From NCBI RefSeq assembly GCF_008761635.1, contig NZ_CP044344.1, positions 3,906,001 to 3,970,000 of the forward strand: a stretch of DNA of 64,000 bases, written 5' to 3'. The notes beneath the pieces are model-generated. The model saw only the letters and a program-made list of their open reading frames with translations. It searched no databases and had not been told where the DNA came from. Shown here piece by piece: positions 16,200 to 24,378 of the stretch. Each line of letters starts with the position of its first letter. Positions within the stretch are counted from its first letter, which is position 1. This DNA is from Nocardioides cynanchi. Its GTDB lineage: Bacteria > Actinomycetota > Actinomycetes > Propionibacteriales > Nocardioidaceae. Made by a program: the position numbers and the translations under genes.

Positions 16200-17899
16200 A
16201 GACCCGCCTGCTCCGTCCCGCCGTCCTCCGCTCCGTCGCCGTGGCCCTGGGCCTGGGCCTGGTGACCCTGTTCGTCGCCGCACCCGCCGGCGCCGGGACC
16301 GAGTACGCCGAGATCGAGGGCTCGGGCTCGACCTGGGCCTACGGGATCATCGCCCCCTGGATCGCGCAGGTGCAGTCCGCCTACGGCATGCAGATCACCT
16401 TCAACCAGTCCGGCTCCTCGCAGGGCCGCAAGGACTTCGCGAACGGGGTCACCGACTTCGGCGACTCCGACATCCCCTACCAGGGCGTCGACCCGACGAC
16501 CGGGCAGACCGATGCCAGCAGCCGCCCGTACGCCTACGCCCCCGTGGTCGCCGGCGGTACGGCGTTCACCTACCACCTCACGGTGGGCGGCCACCTCGTC
16601 GACAACATCCGGCTGTCGGGGGAGACGATCACCAAGATCTTCACCAACAAGATCACGAACTGGGCCGACCCGCAGATCACCAAGGAGAACGGCGGCCACG
16701 CCTTCCCGTCGGAGACGATCAAGCCGGTCGTCCGCTCGGACGGCTCCGGCGCCACTGCCCAGTTCACGCTCTGGATGGACAAGCAGTACCCGGCCCTGTG
16801 GCGGCCGTTCAACGGTGGCAAGGCCGGCCTCACCTCGATCTTCCCGCGTCAGGGCAGCCAGATCGCGGTGGCCCAGGACGCCGGCGTGATGAACACGATC
16901 AAGGGCTCCGGCGGTGAGGGGGAGATCGGCTACACGGAGTACTCCTACCCGCTCCAGGCCCACTACCCGGTGGTGTACGTCGAGAACCGGGCCGGCTACT
17001 ACGTGCAGCCCACGCAGTACAACGTGGCGGTCGCCCTGACCCAGGCCCGGATCATTGGCTGCACCAACAACGGCTCGTGCAGTCCGAACGGCGTCCCCGC
17101 CAACAGCTACCTGACGCAGAACCTCGACGGCGTCTACACCTACAAGGACGCGCGGACCTACCCGCTCTCGTCGTACTCCTACATGATCATCCCGGCCGCC
17201 AAGGCCGACCCCCGGATGACGGTGTCGAAGCGACAGACGCTGGCCGACTTCCTCAGCTACTCGCTGTGCACCGGGCAGAGCCTGGCCGGCCCGTACGGCT
17301 ACTCCCCGCTGCCGCTGAACCTCGTGAAAGCGGCCTTCGGCCAGGTCGAGAAGCTCGGACCCCAGGCGGAGGGCGGCGCCGTCGCCGGCGTGAACATCAA
17401 GAACCCGTCGGCCAACCTGGCGGGCTGCAACAACCCGACCTTCGTCAAGGGCAACCTGGCGGCCAACCACCTGGCCCAGGTCGCCCCGATGCCGCTGGCC
17501 TGCCAGAAGGCGACCAGCCAGCCGTGTGGCGACTCGACCGTGCCGCCGGGGACGAACGGCGGCTCCACGCCGAGCGGCGGCACCTCGCCGACCTCGGCGC
17601 CCACGGGGAGCACCCCCACCGGCACCACCGGCCCGGCGACTGCGGCGGGCGGCACCGCGCCGGACGGCGGAGCAGCGCCGGACGGGGGCACGGCCCCGGT
17701 CACCAACGCCGACGGCACGGTGACGACGGCGGAGGGCGCGACCGGCGCCACCACCACCCCGACCGCCACCGTGCTGGCCGCCCAGCGGCAGTCCGACACC
17801 GCGATCTGGGGCTGGACCGCCGTCCTCGAGCTCCTCGCGATCGTGCTGCTGCCCGGTCTCTACGTCGCCTGGACCCGTCGCCAGCGGGGTGTGCGATGA
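16196..17899 (+). CDS. pstS: PstS-like phosphate-binding protein with C-terminal membrane anchor
   Basis: 567 residues from GTG 16196 overlapping the pstA stop. A signal peptide (about 1-32, ending APAGAG) has no lipobox Cys, so this is not a lipoprotein. The binding domain has the PstS pattern: GSGSTWAYGIIAPW, then FNQSGSSQGRKDF with DFGDSDIP, then VVRSDGSGATAQFTLW. These positions contact phosphate in PstS. Residues about 440-530 are a low-complexity Gly/Thr/Pro/Ser stalk. A single C-terminal helix (ELLAIVLLPGLYVAW) is followed by Arg-rich TRRQRGVR. The protein should therefore be tethered on the outer membrane face by its C-terminus, without an LPXTG motif. That topology is unusual for PstS. 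Confidence 0.87.
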   Translation: MKTRLLRPAVLRSVAVALGLGLVTLFVAAPAGAGTEYAEIEGSGSTWAYGIIAPWIAQVQSAYGMQITFNQSGSSQGRKDFANGVTDFGDSDIPYQGVDPTTGQTDASSRPYAYAPVVAGGTAFTYHLTVGGHLVDNIRLSGETITKIFTNKITNWADPQITKENGGHAFPSETIKPVVRSDGSGATAQFTLWMDKQYPALWRPFNGGKAGLTSIFPRQGSQIAVAQDAGVMNTIKGSGGEGEIGYTEYSYPLQAHYPVVYVENRAGYYVQPTQYNVAVALTQARIIGCTNNGSCSPNGVPANSYLTQNLDGVYTYKDARTYPLSSYSYMIIPAAKADPRMTVSKRQTLADFLSYSLCTGQSLAGPYGYSPLPLNLVKAAFGQVEKLGPQAEGGAVAGVNIKNPSANLAGCNNPTFVKGNLAANHLAQVAPMPLACQKATSQPCGDSTVPPGTNGGSTPSGGTSPTSAPTGSTPTGTTGPATAAGGTAPDGGAAPDGGTAPVTNADGTVTTAEGATGATTTPTATVLAAQRQSDTAIWGWTAVLELLAIVLLPGLYVAWTRRQRGVR

Positions 17900-20532
17900 A
17901 CCGGCGGGCCAGGCTCGTCTGCAGCGCCGTCGCGCCGGCCCTCGCAGCCGCGCTGCTGACGCTCGTCCCCGGATCGTCGGCCCTGGCGGCGGGCTGCACC
18001 ACGTCGTACGGCGGCTCCGGGCAGGGCGACACCTGGTCGGCCACCGAGGAGCTCCAGCGCTCCTTCTTCGACGCGAACGGTGCGACCAGCACCAGCAACT
18101 GCTTCCGGGTCTCGGTGGACAAGCACACCTACCTGCAGGACCACGAGCGGATCACCGTGAGCTGGTCCGGAGCGCACGTGACCGGCGGCAGGTCGCTCAA
18201 CCCGTACGGCGAGACCGGCCTGCCGCAGGAGTACCCCGTCGTGCTGATGGAGTGCCGCGGGGTCGACCCCAAGAGCTACGCCGGAGGACAGGTCCCCTCG
18301 GGGGCCGAGGCCGTCTCGCCGCAGACCTGCTGGACCAACACCTACTTCCAGCGCACCAACTCCGCCGACGCCGGTCAGGGGATCTGGGAGCACGACGCGT
18401 CCAACGGTGACAGCGCCGAGCACATCCAGGGCATCGACCCGGCGGCCATCCCGGCGAACTGCAACGTCAACGCCAACTTCGACTACGACATCACCCCGTT
18501 CCGGGCGGCCGGCGGCAAGCTCTTCGCGGGCTGCTCGTCCCAGGCGATGCCGCCCGAGGCCACGGTCAACTCGGTGAGCATCCCCAACGAGGTCTACGCG
18601 TTCACCAACGCCGACGGCACCGGTACCTTCCCCTTCGAGGTCCGTACCGCCCTGGAGAACCGCTCGCTCGGCTGCTCGTCGACCGTGCCGTGCACCCTCG
18701 AGGTCGTCCCGATCGACGGCATCAACTGCGACGACCCCGACGTCGCTGCGCCGTGCAACCAGACCGGTGAGCTGCCGCCGGGCCAGGTCAACACCGGGCA
18801 GGCGCCCCAGGACGCCGTGGCGCCCGCCTTCTGGGCCTCGGCGTCGAACTGGGAGCGCCGGGTCCCGGTGCCCCTCGGGTTCTCCCCGCCGCCGAGCGTG
18901 TGCACGGTCGCGGCCGCGGGCAAGCCGGTGCCGTTCTACGGCTCCGAGCTGCTCGACCAGGCGGCCCCGCAGTGGCTGCCGGCGTACTGCCTGAACAAGA
19001 GCCGCTTCAACTGGCAGGACAACATCTACCCCGACCAGGCGGCGTTCGACCTGATGCAGAGCGGTCAGGCCGCAGCGGCGGAGGTCTCGTCGCGTGGCCA
19101 GAACGACACCGGCGTCGGGTACGCGCCCACCGCGGCCACCGGCTGGGCGATCGCCTTCGACATCGACAAGCCCGGCAACGCCGGACAGCAGACCTCGATC
19201 AAGCTGAACGCGCTGCTGCTGGCCAAGCTCCTCACCGAGTCCTACCCGGGCTCGACGACCGTCGCCGCGAGCCATCCCGGCTTCCAGGACAACCCGCTGT
19301 CGCTCAACCTCGACCCGGACTTCTCCCGGCTCAACCCCGGGCTGGACCTCACCCACTGGTCGGAGGCCGCCGCCACCCTCCTGTCGACGTCGACCAGCTC
19401 GTCGGTGATGACCGAGCTGACGTCCTACATCGCCTCCGACCCCAAAGCGATGGCCTTCCTCTCCGGCAAGCCCGAGCAGGACGGTCCCTACACGATGCGG
19501 GTCAACCCCGCCTACAAGGGGATCGACCTGCCGGTGGACTCGTGGCCGCAGCTCGACACCTGGCAGTTCCTGGCGGCGCCCAACTCCTGCCTCAAGGCGC
19601 AGGGCCACAGCATGCCGCCCTACATGCCGCTGGTCGCCAACCCGACGACCAGCATGCAGCTGGTCGCGCAGGCGCTGCTCTTCAACTGGCCCAACGTGGG
19701 GACCGGCTGCACCGGCACCGGCACCACCCAGGACCCCTACCAGCTGGGCCGGGTGGCGCCGCAGGGCGTCGGCAACCGGTTCATGCTCGGCCTGGTGACG
19801 CTGGGTGACGCCCAGCGGTACGGCCTGACCACGGCCCGGCTGCAGGCTGCGCCGGGACACTACGTCGCGGCCGACGACGCCGGCATCACGGCCGCCCTGG
19901 CGCTGGCCGAGCCCACCGGCAAGCTGCACCCCTTCGACCTGAGCCAGTCGAGGATCCGGACGTCGACGAAGGCCTATCCGGGCGCGATGGTCGTCTACAC
20001 GGCTGCCAAGACCTACGGCCTTCCGGCGCAGACGGCCGCTCACGTCGCGCAGTTCATCCGGGTCTCCTCCACCGAGGGCCAGCGGCCGGGACGCGGCAAC
20101 GGGCATCTGGCTGCGGGCTACGTGCCGATCACGAACGCCGGGGTGACCAAGGGCTTCTTCCAGCAGGCCCAGCTGGTCGCCGCGGCGGTCGCGGCGCAGA
20201 AGGCGCCGCCCACGCCGCCGGCCCCGCCGTCGACCGGACCCTCGGGGACGCCGAGCACGCCCTCGACGCCAGGCGGCGGGCCGCCGCCTCCGCCCGCCGG
20301 TGCGCCCGGACCCGCACCGCTGCCCGGCACGGCACCGTCGACGGCTCCCGCGCCCGGGCCGAGCACGCCGCCCGGCACCTCGACAGTGGCGGACGCCGCG
20401 ATCGTCACCACCGCTGCGGTCAGCCCGAGTGCCGGCGGTGGCGCGATGGTCGGCCTCGTGGTGGTGCTGGGCCTCGCCGCCCTCGGCGCCGTCGGTGGGC
20501 GGATCGCCCTGGCCCGCAAGGGTCTGCGGTGA
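17896..20532 (+). CDS. Large secreted C-terminally anchored surface protein in pst operon
   Basis: 878 residues with a signal peptide at about 1-32 (ALAAALLTLVPGSSALAA). The ectodomain has many paired Cys. A region near residues 410-470 (GVGYAPTAATGWAIAFDID, then IKLNALLLAKLLTESYPG) resembles the strand-helix pattern of solute-binding proteins. A later segment (AYPGAMVVYTAAKTYG, then AAHVAQFIRVSSTEGQRPGRGNG) resembles C-terminal parts of PstS-like proteins. Residues about 770-835 are a Pro/Ser/Thr stalk, followed by a membrane helix (MVGLVVVLGLAALGAVGG) and a short basic tail. There is no sortase signal. Start and stop overlap both neighbours, so it is made stoichiometrically with them. Exact function unknown; a surface receptor or accessory binding subunit is inferred. 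Confidence 0.8.
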   Translation: MNRRARLVCSAVAPALAAALLTLVPGSSALAAGCTTSYGGSGQGDTWSATEELQRSFFDANGATSTSNCFRVSVDKHTYLQDHERITVSWSGAHVTGGRSLNPYGETGLPQEYPVVLMECRGVDPKSYAGGQVPSGAEAVSPQTCWTNTYFQRTNSADAGQGIWEHDASNGDSAEHIQGIDPAAIPANCNVNANFDYDITPFRAAGGKLFAGCSSQAMPPEATVNSVSIPNEVYAFTNADGTGTFPFEVRTALENRSLGCSSTVPCTLEVVPIDGINCDDPDVAAPCNQTGELPPGQVNTGQAPQDAVAPAFWASASNWERRVPVPLGFSPPPSVCTVAAAGKPVPFYGSELLDQAAPQWLPAYCLNKSRFNWQDNIYPDQAAFDLMQSGQAAAAEVSSRGQNDTGVGYAPTAATGWAIAFDIDKPGNAGQQTSIKLNALLLAKLLTESYPGSTTVAASHPGFQDNPLSLNLDPDFSRLNPGLDLTHWSEAAATLLSTSTSSSVMTELTSYIASDPKAMAFLSGKPEQDGPYTMRVNPAYKGIDLPVDSWPQLDTWQFLAAPNSCLKAQGHSMPPYMPLVANPTTSMQLVAQALLFNWPNVGTGCTGTGTTQDPYQLGRVAPQGVGNRFMLGLVTLGDAQRYGLTTARLQAAPGHYVAADDAGITAALALAEPTGKLHPFDLSQSRIRTSTKAYPGAMVVYTAAKTYGLPAQTAAHVAQFIRVSSTEGQRPGRGNGHLAAGYVPITNAGVTKGFFQQAQLVAAAVAAQKAPPTPPAPPSTGPSGTPSTPSTPGGGPPPPPAGAPGPAPLPGTAPSTAPAPGPSTPPGTSTVADAAIVTTAAVSPSAGGGAMVGLVVVLGLAALGAVGGRIALARKGLR

Positions 20533-21476
20533 GCACCCCCACCCTGGTGCCGGCCCCGGCAGGGACCGCGCGACCCGCGCCGCCCTCGTCGCGACCGCCC
20601 CGTCAGATCCGCGCCGGCGAGCCCGCCGAGACTCTCTACCTGGTCTCCTCGGCCTGCACGGTCCTGGTGATCGTCTCGCTCTGGATGCTGCTGCAGATGC
20701 TGGTGCTCAGCGGCCTCGGGGAGTCCCGGGCCCAGCACCTGCTCTACAACCAGTACCGCACCCAGCTGGCGACGGAGACCGCGCCGACCGGTGCCCTGGA
20801 CTTCGACGGCAAGCCGGTCGCCGAGGGCAGCCCGGTGGCCCTGATGTCGATCCCCGACCTCGGCCTCCACGACCTGGTCGTGGTCGACGGGACCGCGTCC
20901 GGTGACCTGCTCGTCGGCCCCGGACACGTCCGCTCGACACCCCTGCCCGGCAACGCCGGGACGTCGGTGGTGATGGGACGCCGGACGACGTACGGCGCGC
21001 CGTTCGCGAAGATCGCGGACCTGCAGCCCGGGGCACCGATCGACGTGGTCGGCGCCCAGGGGCCGGTGACCTACACCGTCACCGACGTACGCCGGGCCGG
21101 TGACCCGATCCCGCCGCTGCCCACCGGCAAGGCGCCGGCCCGGCTGGTGCTGGTGACCGCCGACAGCAGCGGGACGCTCTCGCTGCTGCACCCGCACCGC
21201 GTGGTCTACGTCGACGCCGACGTGAAGAAGGCCCACCCCTCCGGGCCGGTCTTCCCCGCGGTCGGCAACGCCGAGCTGCCCATGCAGCACGACACCAGCG
21301 GTCTGCCGCTGCTGGTGCTCCTGCTGGCCTTGGTGGCGGCCCTCGTCGTCGCGGTGAGCGCGGCCCGGCGACACCTTCGAGACGCGTTGGTCTGGCTGGT
21401 GGCAGCGCCGGTCGCGATCGCGCTCGCCTGGGCGGTGACCGACCAGGTCATGCGCCTCCTACCGAACTTGATGTAA
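20529..21476 (+). CDS. Sortase-fold membrane protein lacking catalytic His and Cys
   Basis: 315 residues: helix at 37-60, extracytoplasmic sortase-like barrel at about 100-230, two further helices near 260-278 and 286-304. The barrel keeps the class E sortase framework (IPDLGL, VGPGHVRSTPLPGNAG, RRTTYGAPF, then ARLVLVT). The active-site His of the GHRTTYG motif is Arg151 and the nucleophilic Cys of TLxTC is Ala211; only an Arg (about 224) is left of the His-Cys-Arg triad. It therefore should not catalyse transpeptidation. None of the operon's surface proteins has an LPXTG-like signal. It probably acts as a structural or binding partner of the two anchored proteins encoded just upstream (inference). 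Confidence 0.82.
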   Translation: MSTPTLVPAPAGTARPAPPSSRPPRQIRAGEPAETLYLVSSACTVLVIVSLWMLLQMLVLSGLGESRAQHLLYNQYRTQLATETAPTGALDFDGKPVAEGSPVALMSIPDLGLHDLVVVDGTASGDLLVGPGHVRSTPLPGNAGTSVVMGRRTTYGAPFAKIADLQPGAPIDVVGAQGPVTYTVTDVRRAGDPIPPLPTGKAPARLVLVTADSSGTLSLLHPHRVVYVDADVKKAHPSGPVFPAVGNAELPMQHDTSGLPLLVLLLALVAALVVAVSAARRHLRDALVWLVAAPVAIALAWAVTDQVMRLLPNLM

Positions 21477-21520
21477 CCCGCATCGAGAGAGTGAAACCAC
21501 ATGAGATCAGGGAGCAACTG

Positions 21521-23413
21521 ATGCCTCGCAAGATCAGCGCCAAGCTCGGAATGGCCGCCTTGGCCGTCGCCGGCCTGGGCTTCACCGCGCTGGCCCCGGC
21601 CAGCGCAGACACCGTGCCCGGCCAGGACAGCGTGCCTGGCAGCTATACCCCCGGCACCAGCGTCGTCGGCGTCGGGTCCGACACGATCCAGTGGGTCGAC
21701 GACGCCCTCTCCGGCGACTACAACACGTTCAACGCGGCTCAGGTGACCAAGACGCCGTACTGGGCCAACTTCGACGCCTGCCTGGGCAACACCACGGCCG
21801 GGGCACCCGGCCTCGGTGACAACCCCGACGGGTCCGGCTTCCCGTGCGGTGCCGACCACACCGGCACCAAGGCCGGGGTCAAGCGGGACGAGGGCGTCGT
21901 GGACGCCGCCGCGGCCGGTGGCGCGCTGCCCAGCGGGTCCGGCGACGGTCGTACGCTGCTGCGCAATCCGAGCGACAAGCTGTTCATGGACGTCGCCTAC
22001 GGGCGGTCGTCAGGCCCGCTCAACACCACCGACCTGAACGCCGGGGAGATCGCGCTCCCCTTCGCCGTGGACAAGATCGTCGTGGTGACCCACCCGGGTG
22101 GTCCTGCTCCGGCCTCGTTGTCCGGTCAGCAGCTGCTGAAGATCTACAACGGCACCTACACCAACTGGAACCAGGTCGGCGGCCAGAACGCCGCGATCCA
22201 TCCGTATCTGCCCAAGGCCGGCTCGAGCACCCTGAACGCGTTCGAGTCGTTCCTCGCGGCCCTGGACGGCACGACCGAGGCTCCGGGTAGTGACAACGAC
22301 CCGACCTCGCACGCGGCTGCCTCACAGGTCTGGCAGGGTCCGGGTAACGCGATCAACGACTCCAACTGGAACCTCGGAGCCGCCAACGTCGAGGAGCACG
22401 ACCCCTCGGTGACGATCGCCGACCAGAACGCGATCGAGCCGTTCTCCTACGGCCGTGCCCAGCTGGCCAACGGGGCTTCGCAGACCGTCCGGATCGAGGG
22501 CGGCTGGTCCGCAGACCGCGAGCTCTACCACGTCGTCCGCGGCGCCGCGATCACCGACGCCGTGACCACGCCGTTCCTCTACGGCAGTGACGGCGGCCTG
22601 CTCGAGGGCCTGTTCAGCAGCACCGGCTACGTGTGCACCAACGCCACCGCCCAGGCGGACATCGCCACGGCGGGCTTCTGGCCGCTCCAGGCCGGCTCGA
22701 GCACCGGCAACTGCGGGGTGAAGAACAACAACACCGTGGACACGATCACCCAGACCTCCTCACACGGGGTGGACGAGGGTGCCGTGACCACCACGAGTGG
22801 CCAGTTCTTCGCAGGGGCGCTGCACATCACCGTGGCGAGCACGGACGCCAGCACGCCGACCGGCACGGTCCAGGTCGTCGTCGCCGACCCGTCCACCCCG
22901 AGCGGCTCTCCGGCCGCGTCGTTCCACAAGACGGTCGCCCTGGCCTCGGACGGGACCGCCACGGTGACGCTGCCGGCGACGGTGGCGGGCCACAAGACGG
23001 TGGACGTCGCGTTCCTGCCGACGAACTTCGGTGCCAACTCCTCCGCGGGTGGCCACACCGCCCTCGGGTCGAGCTACGCCGAGTTCCCGGCCAACATCCC
23101 GGTGGCCGCGGTGGCCACCAAGGTGAAGGCGACCGCCAAGCCGCTGGTCCTGGCCAATGCCACCAGGCACACCTCGGTGACGGCCACGGTCAAGGCCAAG
23201 ACCGGCACCAAGAAGCCCACCGGCAAGATCGTGATCAAGCGCGGCACCAAGAAGGTCGGGGTTGGCACGCTGGTCCACGGCAAGGTGACGATCAAGGTCA
23301 AGGGCACGTCGTTGAAGAAGGGCACGAACAAGCTCGTCGTGAAGTACGTCGCGACGGGCGGCTTCAAGGCCCCGAAGACCTTCCCGACGATCATCATCAC
23401 CCGCACCAAGTGA
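21521..23413 (+). CDS. Secreted PBP-like substrate-binding protein with Ig-like C-terminal domain
   Basis: 630 residues from ATG 21521, which has GGGAG eight bases upstream. The signal peptide (about 1-28, ending ASADT) has no lipobox. The solute-binding domain opens with VVGVGSDTIQWVDDAL and continues with IALPFAVDKIVVVTHPGG and LLKIYNGTYTNWNQVGG, typical of the PstS-like family in actinobacteria. Residues about 430-530 are a Thr/Ser-rich beta domain (LHITVASTDASTPTGTVQVVV). The last ~100 residues are a Lys-rich Ig-like domain (ATVKAKTGTKKPTGKIVI). There is no C-terminal helix, so it is either released or held by the cationic domain on anionic cell-wall polymers (inference). Confidence 0.85.
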   Translation: MPRKISAKLGMAALAVAGLGFTALAPASADTVPGQDSVPGSYTPGTSVVGVGSDTIQWVDDALSGDYNTFNAAQVTKTPYWANFDACLGNTTAGAPGLGDNPDGSGFPCGADHTGTKAGVKRDEGVVDAAAAGGALPSGSGDGRTLLRNPSDKLFMDVAYGRSSGPLNTTDLNAGEIALPFAVDKIVVVTHPGGPAPASLSGQQLLKIYNGTYTNWNQVGGQNAAIHPYLPKAGSSTLNAFESFLAALDGTTEAPGSDNDPTSHAAASQVWQGPGNAINDSNWNLGAANVEEHDPSVTIADQNAIEPFSYGRAQLANGASQTVRIEGGWSADRELYHVVRGAAITDAVTTPFLYGSDGGLLEGLFSSTGYVCTNATAQADIATAGFWPLQAGSSTGNCGVKNNNTVDTITQTSSHGVDEGAVTTTSGQFFAGALHITVASTDASTPTGTVQVVVADPSTPSGSPAASFHKTVALASDGTATVTLPATVAGHKTVDVAFLPTNFGANSSAGGHTALGSSYAEFPANIPVAAVATKVKATAKPLVLANATRHTSVTATVKAKTGTKKPTGKIVIKRGTKKVGVGTLVHGKVTIKVKGTSLKKGTNKLVVKYVATGGFKAPKTFPTIIITRTK

Positions 23414-23418
23414 CACCC

Positions 23419-23453
23419 GGTGGTGGGCCGGGGCTCGACCCCGGCCCACCACC
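23419..23453 (+). terminator. Perfect 15-bp hairpin between binding-protein gene and pstB
   Basis: Arms 23419-23433 and 23439-23453 are exactly complementary, with loop CTCGA. It starts six bases after the TGA. There is no U-run, as is common in high-GC actinobacteria. It could act as a partial terminator or as a 3' stabiliser, making the upstream binding-protein mRNA more abundant than pstB. Confidence 0.6.
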
Positions 23454-23484
23454 GCCCGCTCACCACCGACCCGACCGAGGGACC

Positions 23485-24375
23485 ATGACCATGACCACGA
23501 CCGACCGGACGCAGCCCCGCGGCGCGACCGGTGCCGCCGGAACCGACGCAGACACGACTGCGCTGCTGCCGGCGGTGCCGACCCCCGACGAGCCGACCGG
23601 CCTGGCCACCCTCGAGGCCCGCGACGTCAGCTGCTGGTTCGGTGACCACCTGGTGCTCGACCGGGTGTCCCTGACCATGGCCGCGGGTGAGATCACCGCC
23701 CTGATCGGCCCCTCCGGCTGCGGCAAGTCGACCTTCCTGCGCACCCTGAACCGGATGCACGAGCTGGTGCCGAGCGCCAAGCTCGCCGGTGAGGTGCTGA
23801 TCGACGGTGAGGACGTCTACGCCGCCGACCGCAAGCTGACCGACGCCCGTCGCGAGATCGGGATGGTCTTCCAGAAGCCCAACCCGTTCCCCGCGATGTC
23901 GATCCGCGACAACGTCCTGGCCGGCCTCAAGCTGACCGGCACGAAGGCCTCCCGCTCTGCGAAGGAGGAGCTCGTCGAGCACTGCCTGCGTCTCGGCGGC
24001 CTCTGGAACGAGGTGAAGGACCGTCTCGACGCCCCTGGCGGCAGCCTCTCCGGCGGTCAGCAGCAACGGCTGTGCATCGCCCGGTCGATGGCGATCAAGC
24101 CGCGCGTCCTGCTGATGGACGAGCCCTGCTCGGCCCTCGACCCGACCTCGACCCGGGTGATCGAGGAGACGATGAAGTACCTCGCCCAGGAGGTGACGAT
24201 CGTGATCGTGACCCACAACATGCAGCAGGCGGCGCGGGTGTCGGACCAGACGGCGTTCTTCCTGGCCTCGCACAACACTCCTGGAGTGATCATCGAGCAC
24301 GGCGACACCCAGGCGATGTTCAACGACCCCCAGGACCAGCGCACCCGCGACTACGTCCAGGGCCGGTTCGGCTGA
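23485..24375 (+). CDS. pstB: Phosphate ABC transporter ATP-binding protein PstB
   Basis: 296 residues from ATG 23485, with CGAGG just upstream. Walker A GPSGCGKST, Q-loop in GMVFQKPNPFP, signature LSGGQQQRLCIARSMA, Walker B VLLMDEPCSALDP and the switch His in IVTHNMQQAARVSD are all intact. GQQQRL and QKPNPFPAMS are typical of PstB. It hydrolyses ATP on the cytosolic face to drive the PstC/PstA permease. The ~45-residue N-terminal extension before the ABC core is variable sequence. It is separated from the binding-protein genes by a strong hairpin, so expression may be lower. Confidence 0.95.
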   Translation: MTMTTTDRTQPRGATGAAGTDADTTALLPAVPTPDEPTGLATLEARDVSCWFGDHLVLDRVSLTMAAGEITALIGPSGCGKSTFLRTLNRMHELVPSAKLAGEVLIDGEDVYAADRKLTDARREIGMVFQKPNPFPAMSIRDNVLAGLKLTGTKASRSAKEELVEHCLRLGGLWNEVKDRLDAPGGSLSGGQQQRLCIARSMAIKPRVLLMDEPCSALDPTSTRVIEETMKYLAQEVTIVIVTHNMQQAARVSDQTAFFLASHNTPGVIIEHGDTQAMFNDPQDQRTRDYVQGRFG

Positions 24376-24378
24376 GTC

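Noticed and set aside
14223..16283. Long minus-strand frame opposite pstC-pstA
   Set aside because: Antisense shadow with unnatural composition; pstC and pstA motifs on the plus strand are unambiguous.
20529..21476. Active sortase anchoring the neighbouring surface proteins
   Set aside because: Catalytic His and Cys are replaced by Arg and Ala, and no LPXTG-like signal occurs in the neighbours.
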